Below the pieces are notes generated by a model, which worked only from the letters and a program-made list of their open reading frames with translations, did no database searches and was not told the origin of the DNA. DNA of 64,000 nucleotides from Lachnospiraceae bacterium (GTDB lineage Bacteria > Bacillota > Clostridia > Lachnospirales > Lachnospiraceae). Position 1 is the stretch's first letter. Every line of letters starts with the position of its first letter. The position numbers were made by a program, and so were the translations under genes. Positions 34,606 to 43,287 of the stretch are shown here, piece by piece. The stretch is taken from positions 79,316 through 143,315 of the forward strand of contig JAGBOC010000016.1 in assembly GCA_017634065.1 (NCBI GenBank), written 5' to 3'.

Positions 34606-35916
34606 TTAATACCCTCTCGCCTCTCTACTTCTCCTTGCATAATTTGACTCTGGGTGCTGTGCTATTATCTTATCAAATAGGGCATTTGCCTCTTTAAGTC
34701 TATCAAGATTTTGATATAGTCTAGCAAGTAAAAACATAGTCTCTGGGTCATCTGGATTTATGCTCAAAGACAATTGATAATATGATATTGCTGCCGTTTT
34801 ATTACCACCATTCCAGCTTTCAGTTCCAAGTTCACAAAGTCTTTTAGCGCCTATACCTTCTATTCTTGACCTAGCCTGATTAAGTAATGAGATTAGTGTC
34901 TCATCGGTTATGGCATCCTTATCAAGTTCTACATAACTCTTGGCTGCTCTACTTATATAGCCACCATCAAAATCAGAAATAATACTATTTAATGTTTCAT
35001 ATTGTGATGTGAATAGTTTATTTTGCTCTTCATATGCTCGAAGTTTCACACTTGCATCTTCATAGTTTGTTTTAAGTTCATTATTCTCTATAGTTAAATC
35101 CCTAATGGTTTTATTTTGGTCATTTACAAGCTCTGCATATCTTATGACTTGATTTTCACTTGCAAGTGACGAACTACCATTTGAAGTAGGTTGCATAATA
35201 AGTGAGTTTGACAAAGCACCAATTATAATTCCTATCAAAATAAAAATTACTTTTTGATTTTCAGACAATTTTATATATTTTCTTGGGAGTATAGCATCAT
35301 CTGATTCAAGTTTTTTAAATGAATAAACTTTCTCAATTCTTTTTTCTTTGACTTCACCTTTTTTAGTATTCTTTATGACATAATCCATATGTTCATTTAT
35401 GTGCACATTTCCATTATCTATTTTTTGACATTTAAGCAAATAATGACCTGCTTTGATGTGATCTTGCAACTTAAGATATAAAATAGATAGTAAGAACATC
35501 GCTTTTACGTTATGATCATTAAGTTCTACCGCTCTATTTAGTTTCATCATTGCCAAATCATTTTTATCACTCTCTATATCGTCAATCGCCATATTGTATA
35601 ATCTGACACTTTCAAAGTAGTTATTCGTATTTTCATCATCCTGCACTTTTCTTAAGTATTCATTTGCTGGATTTACTTCATTCTTAAATATGTCTTTACT
35701 TGCAAACCACTGCACGATTGCTTCAGTTATAGCACCCTCTTCATAAAATATAAGAGCAAGTAAGTTTCTTGCATTTACATTTTTTGCATTAAAAGAAAGA
35801 GATTTTTTAAGCAAAAGTGTTGCTCCAAATAAATCCCTCTTTTCTGCTCTATCAAGTGCTACGTTGTAGAACCTGTTAGAGATTTGCCTAAACTCTCTTT
35901 CATAAATAGATGCCAT
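34606..35916 (-). CDS. TPR-repeat membrane protein
   Basis: The 436-aa protein has TPR-like helices at ~10-170 (e.g. LFGATLLLKKSLSFNAKNVNARNLLA in part, and AMMKLNRAVELNDHNVKAMFLL in part). One membrane segment is near 225-245 (VIFILIGIIIGALSNSLIM), then a coiled coil (~260-310) and C-terminal TPRs including AISYYQLSLSINPDDPETMFLL in part. The first half should be cytoplasmic and the second outside. It lies directly upstream of PBP1A, so a scaffold for wall synthesis is plausible (inference). Confidence 0.8.
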   Translation of the reverse strand: MASIYEREFRQISNRFYNVALDRAEKRDLFGATLLLKKSLSFNAKNVNARNLLALIFYEEGAITEAIVQWFASKDIFKNEVNPANEYLRKVQDDENTNNYFESVRLYNMAIDDIESDKNDLAMMKLNRAVELNDHNVKAMFLLSILYLKLQDHIKAGHYLLKCQKIDNGNVHINEHMDYVIKNTKKGEVKEKRIEKVYSFKKLESDDAILPRKYIKLSENQKVIFILIGIIIGALSNSLIMQPTSNGSSSLASENQVIRYAELVNDQNKTIRDLTIENNELKTNYEDASVKLRAYEEQNKLFTSQYETLNSIISDFDGGYISRAAKSYVELDKDAITDETLISLLNQARSRIEGIGAKRLCELGTESWNGGNKTAAISYYQLSLSINPDDPETMFLLARLYQNLDRLKEANALFDKIIAQHPESNYARRSREARGY

Positions 35917-35923
35917 AAGGTCT

Positions 35924-36073
35924 CTACTTTGTTTTTGTGTTAGTAGCCTGTTTAAACATATTAAACATTATGTCATCCATATCAGTAATGTCCATATTTG
36001 CAAGTGCATCATCAATTTTGTCAGGCTCTAAACTCTTTTCAAATTTTTTAATTTCTTCATCAAAGTTCAACAT
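35924..36073 (-). CDS. Small 49-aa acidic protein upstream of the TPR gene
   Basis: The ATG at 36073 has AAGGG 7 bp upstream, and its TAG stop lies 7 bp before the TPR start. The product begins MLNFDEEIKKFEKSLEPDK and continues with DDALANMDITDMDDIMFNMF. It is acidic with an amphipathic C-terminal helix and no membrane segment. Position, site and codon use support a real gene in the mtnN-TPR-PBP series. I do not recognise a family. Confidence 0.6.
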   Translation of the reverse strand: MLNFDEEIKKFEKSLEPDKIDDALANMDITDMDDIMFNMFKQATNTKTK

Positions 36074-36090
36074 ATATGTTCCCTTAATTT

Positions 36091-36774
36091 TTATAATGAT
36101 AAATATTCTAATATCATAAGAGTAGAAACATCAGATGAGTGTTTTCTTGAATCATTATATGTAGTTATAGCATCTTCATCACTTCCATCTGATATAGAAC
36201 GAACGACAGCAAAGTCAACACCATTTACATAGCAAACTTGACCAGTACTTGCTCCTTCCATTTCTACTGCTATAGCATCAAAATCTTCTACTATACTATT
36301 TTTTTTGACTGCGCTTTCTATGAACTGATCGCCTGATGCAATAGTTCCGACTTTATAATTTATCCCTAATTTTTCAGCACATTTCACTAAATCTTTTACT
36401 ATACTTTCACTACAAGGAAACTTTACGACATCTATACCTTGTATCTGTCCCTTTTTCATTCCAAAAGATTCAAAATCAAAATCATGCTGAACTACATCAT
36501 TTGCTATAGCGACATCTTTAATTTTAAGATCCTTATGAAGCGCCCCTGCAATTCCTATGTGTATTATTTTGTCAGGATTGTACTTCAAAATCATTATCTC
36601 CGCACACATTGAAGCAAATACTTTTCCCACTCCACATTTAGCCACGACAACATTTTTTTCATTAAAATTACCTGAAAAAAAGTCAATGCCACTAATAGTT
36701 TCAATTTTGACATTTGTAAGTTTTTCTTTTAATTCATTTGTTTCTACATCCAATGCGCCTATTATGCCTATCAT
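36091..36774 (-). CDS. mtnN: 5'-methylthioadenosine/S-adenosylhomocysteine nucleosidase
   Basis: The 227-aa protein begins MIGIIGALDVE with the first active-site Glu near 11. It has GVGKVFASMCAEIMI, HIGIAGAL, FPCSE.. and VEMEGASTGQVCYVNGVDFAVVR in part, then SISDGSDE with the catalytic Asp, as in Pfs/MtnN. It hydrolyses MTA and SAH, recycling methionine and supplying the AI-2 precursor. It follows tRNA-Leu by 60 bp and probably starts the TPR-PBP1A-M16 series. Confidence 0.93.
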   Translation of the reverse strand: MIGIIGALDVETNELKEKLTNVKIETISGIDFFSGNFNEKNVVVAKCGVGKVFASMCAEIMILKYNPDKIIHIGIAGALHKDLKIKDVAIANDVVQHDFDFESFGMKKGQIQGIDVVKFPCSESIVKDLVKCAEKLGINYKVGTIASGDQFIESAVKKNSIVEDFDAIAVEMEGASTGQVCYVNGVDFAVVRSISDGSDEDAITTYNDSRKHSSDVSTLMILEYLSL

Positions 36775-36833
36775 AATTTTCTTTCAAAACCTACTCCAAA
36801 TAATATTTTAAGAAATCTCTTCAATACAAAAAT

Positions 36834-36913
36834 TGCGGATAACAGGACTTGAACCTGCACGGTTTCCCGCCAGAACCTAAATCTGGTGCGTCTGCCAGTT
36901 CCGCCATATCCGC
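36834..36913 (-). tRNA. tRNA-Leu (anticodon UAG)
   Basis: The 80-nt cloverleaf has acceptor GCGGATA / TATCCGC, anticodon stem CCAGA-TTTAGGT-TCTGG (anticodon TAG), a CGGGAAACCGT variable arm and T arm GCAGG-TTCAAGT-CCTGT. The CCA is not encoded. Its own promoter lies just upstream. Confidence 0.97.
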
Positions 36914-36924
36914 ATAACCTTTAT

Positions 36925-36953
36925 ATTATAACTTAAATCAAAGTTTTTTTCAA
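36925..36953 (-). promoter_or_regulatory. Promoter of tRNA-Leu
   Basis: In the minus direction: TTGAAA (36948-36953), a 17-bp spacer and a perfect TATAAT (36925-36930), 11 bp before the mature 5' end. It sits right after the terminator of the upstream operon. Confidence 0.85.
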
Positions 36954-36958
36954 TAAAA

Positions 36959-36976
36959 AATGGCATCTCTGCCATT
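36959..36976 (-). terminator. Terminator of the AAA/MoxR/VWA operon
   Basis: The 7-bp stem AATGGCA / TGCCATT with a 4-nt loop is followed in the minus direction by TTTTTTATTG. It lies 10 bp past the stop of the last operon gene. Confidence 0.85.
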
Positions 36977-36985
36977 CCTTCTTAC

Positions 36986-38023
36986 TTATTTTTTAAGTCC
37001 GCAAAACTTTAGTCCCTCTTCAGTCATAAATAATCTATCATAATGTTCCTTTGATTTATTTTCTAATCTTATCTGATCTATCCCATCAAGCAATCTTTCG
37101 ACACTAATATTACCTTTTAGAAAATTAGACACAGCTATGAGTGACCTTTTTGCGCCATCAAGTTCATCATGATAGTATTCAATCCCCATATAATTTCCTA
37201 TGTGCTCATAGAAAATACTTCCATCATCATTTAGAAAATATCCAGTAAATATCATATCAAATGAATCACAACAATCTTCATTTTGAATATTAAAGTCATC
37301 TACTTTTTCACAGAGTACAAAAGGTCCACTATCATATCTTATGCCTTTTCGAAGTTTATGAACTAATATGTCTCCCTTTTTAAAAGGTGTAGGAAACTTC
37401 AGATACATTTCCCCAGTGACATCTGCTGATATATTTTCTGGTAAATCATTCCCAACAGAATAGTCAAGAGCATCTCTACTTACATTTAAATCTGTTATCT
37501 CAAGTTTATCATTTAGAAAGACTTCTCCAATATAATTCTCACTATCAAGTTTATACTTATAGACTGTCACATATGCGAACTCCGCTATCACCTCATCATT
37601 TTTATAATTCTCTTTGATTGGTGATTCTTTCGTACCGATAAACTCATTTCTATTAGTATCAATATAGTTTATCACGCTATCGTAACTTGAGAAATATACA
37701 TCCGACTTATAGTCATCACAATTAGTATAACAAACTGTAAATGTATAGATATATGAATCTTTCACGTTTGTAAAAAAATCTTTTGCCTCATTTTTTCTTT
37801 GCAAATTAATCTTCACTATATCATATAAGCTATCATAGCCTTTAAAGCTCGTATCTTTGTATTCTTTCATAACTTCAAGTAACAACTCTTCTTTTTTCTT
37901 AAAGTTCAGATAGAAATTATTATTCACTATCCACAAAGCTTCCTGCGTATTAAACTTATAATTTATTTTTCTTAAATAATCACTTATATCATTAGAATTG
38001 ATAAGTTCTAAAAGATTTATCAT
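36986..38023 (-). CDS. Uncharacterised 345-aa protein, last gene of the AAA/MoxR operon
   Basis: This is a cytoplasmic protein with no signal peptide or recognised motif. It has an N-terminal helical part (1-70), a mixed alpha/beta middle with TFTVCYTNCDDYKSDVYFSS, FKKGDILVHKLRKG and a short WVIN-like IVNNNFYLNF segment, and a C-terminal helix pair. It has AAGGAG before the ATG and a terminator 10 bp after the stop, closing the operon. I do not recognise the family; it may be an effector or client of the MoxR machine (guess). Confidence 0.65.
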   Translation of the reverse strand: MINLLELINSNDISDYLRKINYKFNTQEALWIVNNNFYLNFKKKEELLLEVMKEYKDTSFKGYDSLYDIVKINLQRKNEAKDFFTNVKDSYIYTFTVCYTNCDDYKSDVYFSSYDSVINYIDTNRNEFIGTKESPIKENYKNDEVIAEFAYVTVYKYKLDSENYIGEVFLNDKLEITDLNVSRDALDYSVGNDLPENISADVTGEMYLKFPTPFKKGDILVHKLRKGIRYDSGPFVLCEKVDDFNIQNEDCCDSFDMIFTGYFLNDDGSIFYEHIGNYMGIEYYHDELDGAKRSLIAVSNFLKGNISVERLLDGIDQIRLENKSKEHYDRLFMTEEGLKFCGLKK

Positions 38024-38040
38024 TTATGAGGTACTCCTTA

Positions 38041-38215
38041 ACTTAAATTATAAAGATTGTCATCTGCATACTCTATAATAAAACCATTTTCAAACATTTC
38101 AATTATATCGCTATCTGACATTCTTTTTCTAAATATCCCAAAATCATCTTGAACATTTTTCTTTGTTTTTTTTTATACCCCAAATACCATTGCCTATTAT
38201 TTTGATTTATAAATT
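38041..38215 (-). pseudogene. Frameshifted gene remnant
   Basis: Reading the minus strand, IIGNGIWGIKKK runs into an A9 tract (38166-38174). After a shift it continues as VQDDFGIFRKRMSDSDIIEM, then FENGFIIEYADDNLYNLS and a TAA. There is no start codon for the first part. It looks like the C-terminal end of a decayed gene. A 27-aa product from the internal ATG is possible but has no ribosome binding site. Confidence 0.4.
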
Positions 38216-38252
38216 ATATCATATGATTAAATGTTTCACAAAGTTTTAAATA

Positions 38253-39890
38253 TTAAAAGAATAATAAACAAGTATTTACAAGTTTCTTATACTCTTTTAA
38301 CAACTTATTATACTTTTTTATATAAGACTTTTCATCAATAAGCTTTAATTCAAAGTCCTTTCTTTTTACTGACTTTTTGACATCATTCATAAAAGATATA
38401 CTTAAGTTTCTTGTATCATTATATATCCTGTACTCTTTTTCAAGATTGTAGGTTTTACTTTTAGTAAATAAAATTGTATCTGTTATGAGTTTATAAGTAG
38501 TATCATCCATCAAGGTTTTAAGTTCTCTCTCCATCTCCCAAATCTGTTTTAGTACTTTACCTTCTTTTTCACTACCATCTTCGCTCACAAATTCATTTAA
38601 GTATTTTTTTAATGTGTATAAAGTTTTTTTATTGTACTTTAAGGAAGTTTCCTCACCATTTCTTACATGCTCTATCTCATCATACAGATTTAAAAGCCGT
38701 TTGTATAAATAATCGTCTATTAAAACTGAATAATTTCTTCTTCCATTTTTTCTTTTTTCCTTATACTCAAGTTCTATACTTTTTCGCTCATATCTATATT
38801 TATGCACAATATCACTTATAGTAGTAAAATCATTTTGTGGCAAAAGTAGCTTAAGACTCTTTTCAAGATCAGCAATTCTATTCATACTTTTATGGTACTC
38901 AAACACAACTTCAAGATAATTTCTTATTTTGTCATAAAGATCTTGAGAAGTAACTAATTTAGACTTCTTACCACTGTGAATCTTTTCCAGTTCACAATAC
39001 ATCTCTTTATACTCTTGATACTTTTTGTCATCAATACTATCATTTTGACGCTTGATCCAAGCATTGATATTTTTTATAGTGCTACCTTGACCTTCTGCTT
39101 TATAAGCACCCTTAATTTCTCTTTTTAATTCAGACTCAATCTTCCAGTTTTTTAAAATAAGTGGTATATCATATAATCTAAATGTGTCTCTCACATACTC
39201 TTGGTAATCTTTTCGATCAAAAATTAAATCATTTGCATATTCTTTTTGATACTTTTTATATAGTCTAATTGCCTCATCTTTTTTTACTACTTCTAGTCCC
39301 CCATCATGAACATGCAAAGCATAAGTAAAATGATTGAGCATTAAACTAATATTATTATATAAAGGCGTAAACAAAATATTTATCCAACTATAATCATATG
39401 AGGCTGAGTCACAGTCAGCATATATTATGACATATGATAAAAAAGGATAGCGGGTCGCATACTCAAGATGTTCAACGATAAACTCAAAAGGCATTGGATA
39501 CTTTAGTGTATTATTTGTCGCTCCAACATTTCCAAATGCATCAACAAAATATGCTACTGGAGTATTTGGTTCATACCATTGTTTATTCTCAAATAGAAAA
39601 TCATCATCGAAACTTACATTTACATCTTCACTGCTACCTTCTATCAATTTTTGGCTCTCTTCATAATCCTTCTCTTCACGTATACTATGTGGTTTCTCTA
39701 TTTTATCCGCACTATAACTTTTAATTAATTTATTATACTCAAAAATACTTGCTTCATGTTCTGTTATAATGATTTTTTCAGCATCACTTTGATTTATTTT
39801 TTTGCCTCTTAAAATATATCTTGGATACTTATCATTTCCACCATACTGATATTTTTTTTGGTATCTAAAGTCTTTCTTTGTAATTAACAT
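38253..39890 (-). CDS. Uncharacterised 545-aa charged, coiled-coil-rich protein
   Basis: No family was recognised. Residues ~95-215 form a possible alpha/beta domain (YFVDAFGNVGATNNTLKYP, FLSYVIIYADCDSASYDYSW), perhaps a VWA-like or periplasm-free fold. The remaining ~330 residues are highly charged and helical, likely long coiled coils. There is no signal peptide. The GGGAGA site lies inside the end of the preceding gene, so the two are coupled (4-bp gap). The YADCD and HVHDGG motifs could bind metal, but this is unproven. Confidence 0.6.
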   Translation of the reverse strand: MLITKKDFRYQKKYQYGGNDKYPRYILRGKKINQSDAEKIIITEHEASIFEYNKLIKSYSADKIEKPHSIREEKDYEESQKLIEGSSEDVNVSFDDDFLFENKQWYEPNTPVAYFVDAFGNVGATNNTLKYPMPFEFIVEHLEYATRYPFLSYVIIYADCDSASYDYSWINILFTPLYNNISLMLNHFTYALHVHDGGLEVVKKDEAIRLYKKYQKEYANDLIFDRKDYQEYVRDTFRLYDIPLILKNWKIESELKREIKGAYKAEGQGSTIKNINAWIKRQNDSIDDKKYQEYKEMYCELEKIHSGKKSKLVTSQDLYDKIRNYLEVVFEYHKSMNRIADLEKSLKLLLPQNDFTTISDIVHKYRYERKSIELEYKEKRKNGRRNYSVLIDDYLYKRLLNLYDEIEHVRNGEETSLKYNKKTLYTLKKYLNEFVSEDGSEKEGKVLKQIWEMERELKTLMDDTTYKLITDTILFTKSKTYNLEKEYRIYNDTRNLSISFMNDVKKSVKRKDFELKLIDEKSYIKKYNKLLKEYKKLVNTCLLFF

Positions 39891-39894
39891 TTTT

Positions 39895-41322
39895 CTATTT
39901 TTCTCCCAATATTTCTGCTATTATTTCTTCAAAAGTTTTCTCATATTCACTTACTTTAGTGCTTGAAAGCAAATCATCATATGCTTTCATCAACTTTCTA
40001 TAGTCATCTATATTCTCATAGTTAAAATAATTAGAAATATTATCAGCACTTCCATAACGAAAACCACCCGGTTTATCTAAAAAATACACAAAGAACCTTA
40101 TATCATCACTATAATCTCCATTATAAAGTAAATATACACATCTCAAAAAATCATCTAAAAATGGCTCTCCGGAATTTTTAACTAAATGTATAGACTTAAT
40201 ATGTTTTCTATTATCAGTATTTAGACTACATAATTGATTTGTTAAGTATATTTCCTTTCTATCATTAGGTATATAAAACAACTGGTTAAAGGAATTACCT
40301 TCAATTATTTTATATCGTTTTTTATCTACTTCCTTGTCAAAAAGTTTATCCTGTGGCGATCTTTCTGATGTTTCATCCACAACCATATTTAAGCATTTAT
40401 AATACATTCCTTCAAAACCATCTTTTTTCTTTTTTCTATACTTTTTACTTTCAAGATTACATAAGTCTATATTGTCTATTATTTTTTGAGCTATTTCTTT
40501 TTCATCATCAGACTCATACATTTTGACGATATTAAAGTTTAGACGCCTAATTTGCTCAAGTGGCTCAAGATAAAAATGTTTCTCATACATTTTACTAATG
40601 AGATCTAGGTTTTTAAACTCCGTTTTCCCATTTTTTGTTTCTATAAAAATGTCCATAAGGTCTAGGTTTTCTACCATATGATTTAGCCTTGCAGTTTTTA
40701 AGTTTAGTATCTTAATCATATTGCGGAAACTTCTATAGCCATCATTAAACAAGTTCTCAACAAAATATACGATTCTTAAATCTTTTCTATTATCTCGTAC
40801 ATCTCTAACAAATTGATTTAACTTATCAATAATTATTTGATCAGTTGAAGCATCAATATTGTCAATTATCAGAATCTTTGCATTTTTGATAAGTTCAAGA
40901 TAGTCATCATCAAAAATACTTCTTTCATAAATATTTATTTGGCTACTGAGAGTTGCTATATAGTCCAAACTAAATAAATATGGAAATGATACACATCCAG
41001 TATTTGATGCAAATAGGGCATACTTCTTACTTGCATCAAAATCTGGGATATCAGATTTTACCTTGTCTATAAGTTCATATATAAGCATTTCTCTATCTAA
41101 TGAATCATTCATAACAAGGCAATAATCATTTACTCGTAATATTTTGTCAATTATCTCCTTATGACATTCAGATGCCTTCTCATATTTTGGATATTCAATT
41201 TCAGTATAAGTAATTTTTCTCTTTTTTCTTTTCTTTTTCGCTTTCATTTTAATATCATTTTTTGCAGATTTAATTACTTTCTTTTTGACATCTTTATTCA
41301 ATTTTTTAATTTTACTAGTCAT
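39895..41322 (-). CDS. AAA-like protein with degenerate nucleotide site (475 aa)
   Basis: A Lys-rich N-terminus (1-40) precedes a region resembling the Clp/AAA core. The Walker B-like strand AKILIIDNIDAS lies near 148-158, followed by RKDLRIVYFVENLFND, a sensor-1-like strand. At the expected Walker A position the sequence is NDYCLVMNDSLDREM, with no GxxxxGK. A later KKYRKKKKDGFEG is basic. It is probably a non-hydrolysing AAA-type partner of the active AAA proteins upstream. There is no membrane segment. The AAA assignment is by pattern only. Confidence 0.5.
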   Translation of the reverse strand: MTSKIKKLNKDVKKKVIKSAKNDIKMKAKKKRKKRKITYTEIEYPKYEKASECHKEIIDKILRVNDYCLVMNDSLDREMLIYELIDKVKSDIPDFDASKKYALFASNTGCVSFPYLFSLDYIATLSSQINIYERSIFDDDYLELIKNAKILIIDNIDASTDQIIIDKLNQFVRDVRDNRKDLRIVYFVENLFNDGYRSFRNMIKILNLKTARLNHMVENLDLMDIFIETKNGKTEFKNLDLISKMYEKHFYLEPLEQIRRLNFNIVKMYESDDEKEIAQKIIDNIDLCNLESKKYRKKKKDGFEGMYYKCLNMVVDETSERSPQDKLFDKEVDKKRYKIIEGNSFNQLFYIPNDRKEIYLTNQLCSLNTDNRKHIKSIHLVKNSGEPFLDDFLRCVYLLYNGDYSDDIRFFVYFLDKPGGFRYGSADNISNYFNYENIDDYRKLMKAYDDLLSSTKVSEYEKTFEEIIAEILGEK

Positions 41323-41337
41323 CCTTTTTTATTACTT

Positions 41338-42045
41338 TCATTCCTTTTTATCTGTTATATCTCTTCCATAACATGTAGGTACCGTTATATCTTTTTTCAA
41401 AATATTCTTTTTGCAGTACTTTAATCTTTCTCCAGGTCTCACAAGCATTATGCCTTTATTACTATCAAAAAGTAAACATTCATCACCAGTATTCTCAACA
41501 TATAGTGAATATCCCAGTGTTATCATTGACTCAAAATAAAGTGTCGCAAAATATGGATTATATGAGAAGTATAGGCCACTTTCGCTCTCTTTTAATATAT
41601 CTTTATAATCATCAGTTCTTATAATGAAATAGGTTGAAACCATTCCATCATGTACATAAGGATATAGACATTTATTAATATTGCTGTTACTTGTAGTAAT
41701 CTTGTCAAAAAAGCAATTTTCTTTATTCGATATCAGAAACTTAATATAGTTTTTTTCAGTTATTTCTTCAACTCTCTTATCTTTCTTTTTTTCTTCCTCA
41801 TTTAACATTAGATATTGAATTATGTTATTAAGTTCTCTCTCTATTGCCTCTACATCTGTCTCAATGTCCAAAGTTTTTTTTGAAGAACCCTTTTTTATAG
41901 GTTTCACACTTGGATGAACTGTAAATCCATATTTTCTTCCATTGTATTCAAACTCACAAGTTGCTCCGCCCATAAACCCTGCTATTCTCATATAATGGAT
42001 ATCATATTTATCATAATATCCTTTTATCCAACCTTGTCTATTCAT
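41338..42045 (-). CDS. Uncharacterised 235-aa protein of the MoxR/VWA operon
   Basis: The cytoplasmic protein begins MNRQGWIKGYYDKYDIHYMR and has AGFMGGATCEFEYNGRKYGF, an SGLYFSYNPYFATLYFES stretch and a C-terminal FDSNKGIMLVRPGERLKYC. AAAGGAG lies 6 bp upstream of the ATG. No family was recognised. It lies directly downstream of the VWA protein, the position often held by a client or adaptor in MoxR operons (inference). Confidence 0.65.
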   Translation of the reverse strand: MNRQGWIKGYYDKYDIHYMRIAGFMGGATCEFEYNGRKYGFTVHPSVKPIKKGSSKKTLDIETDVEAIERELNNIIQYLMLNEEEKKKDKRVEEITEKNYIKFLISNKENCFFDKITTSNSNINKCLYPYVHDGMVSTYFIIRTDDYKDILKESESGLYFSYNPYFATLYFESMITLGYSLYVENTGDECLLFDSNKGIMLVRPGERLKYCKKNILKKDITVPTCYGRDITDKKE

Positions 42046-42072
42046 ATCTACTCCTTTAACTTCTGCATTTAA

Positions 42073-43278
42073 TTAGATTCTCACTACTTCTCCATAAGGT
42101 GGCGTTATCTCTTCATTATTTATAACCCAAAGTATCTCATCCACATGTAGAGTATCAACATCAGGGAATTCAGCATATCCATCAGTTAAAATTATCACTT
42201 TTTTCTTCTCGCACTCAAACTCATCTTCATGTTGGTCGATATACTTAAATATATTTTCAAAACTTGTCCCTCCTCCGCCAAGTGCTTCTATTGATACCAT
42301 ACTTTCTTCATCATTAAAACTTTGAAGATTTGATACTTTATAGTCAAAATATCCAAGATATCCATCTACCTTTTCATTGTATTGTCTTATACAAGATAGT
42401 ACTTCTGCTTTGCACTCTGCGATTTCCTCTTCATCCATAGAACCAGATACATCTATGAAAAAGAATATTCCCGTAGCCTTTTCTTCTGTCTCATTAAAGT
42501 CTGGTAAGAGCAAATCATTTGAGCTAAATCTTTTATCAGGTGGAGAAAAACTATAGTCAGTGATTTCAGTTTCTACAAAGTTTTGAAGTGCCGTTCTCCA
42601 ATCTATCTTTGAACTATAGGTTTCACTTATTATCCTTCTTATGCTTTCTGAAACCTCACCTTTCATCTTTTCAGCGTGGGCGATAGCATCTTTTACATAT
42701 TCAGCCATAGAACGCCTCATCTTTTGTTTTTCACTTGCAGATTGTTCTTTAACTTCCTTCCACTTCGAATGGTCATCACAAAAAGATTTTTTATTCTCAC
42801 TTCCAGAATCAAGGAATTCATCTCCCTCGCCATTATTTAAGCTGTTTTTCTTTTCTTCTTCATTTTGTTTAAGCTTATTATAGACTTGCTCTACAGTATA
42901 ATTACTTGCTTCTTCAAAGATAATGGTATGTTCTATATTTAATTCTGATAATCTTTCTCTATCGCAATAATCAAGACTACTCATGACTATAGAGTTTGCC
43001 ACCATATCACTTGCCCTATGAAAAAGTTCATCATCCTTATAATCTATCCCTCTAAATACATGAAATAGTATGATGTGCATTATTTGATGCATAACGAGAA
43101 ATGAAATCTGGTTTGTAGACATCTCTTTTATAGATGCTTCGTTATAAAAAATATCTATACCATTTGTGCCCATGCCATTTACATCTTTATCTTCCTTAAA
43201 CTTTATATGCATAAGTAGGTTTCCAAAAAATGGTTGCTCAAGTATTAATTTTAATTTGATTGTCTCTAATATTCCCAT
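42073..43278 (-). CDS. DUF2201 metallopeptidase-like / VWA-domain protein
   Basis: The protein is 401 aa. The N-terminal domain matches the putative metallopeptidase part of DUF2201, with HQIMHIILFH at 64-73; Gln replaces the usual catalytic Glu of HExxH. A charged linker (~130-190) follows. The C-terminal VWA domain (268-401) keeps all MIDAS elements: DVSGS (276-280), a Thr in GGGGTSF and LTDG. Such proteins partner with MoxR AAA ATPases, as NorD/CbbO/ViaA do. It follows the MoxR gene by 10 bp with AAGGAGG. Confidence 0.88.
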   Translation of the reverse strand: MGILETIKLKLILEQPFFGNLLMHIKFKEDKDVNGMGTNGIDIFYNEASIKEMSTNQISFLVMHQIMHIILFHVFRGIDYKDDELFHRASDMVANSIVMSSLDYCDRERLSELNIEHTIIFEEASNYTVEQVYNKLKQNEEEKKNSLNNGEGDEFLDSGSENKKSFCDDHSKWKEVKEQSASEKQKMRRSMAEYVKDAIAHAEKMKGEVSESIRRIISETYSSKIDWRTALQNFVETEITDYSFSPPDKRFSSNDLLLPDFNETEEKATGIFFFIDVSGSMDEEEIAECKAEVLSCIRQYNEKVDGYLGYFDYKVSNLQSFNDEESMVSIEALGGGGTSFENIFKYIDQHEDEFECEKKKVIILTDGYAEFPDVDTLHVDEILWVINNEEITPPYGEVVRI

Positions 43279-43287
43279 CTCGCCTCC

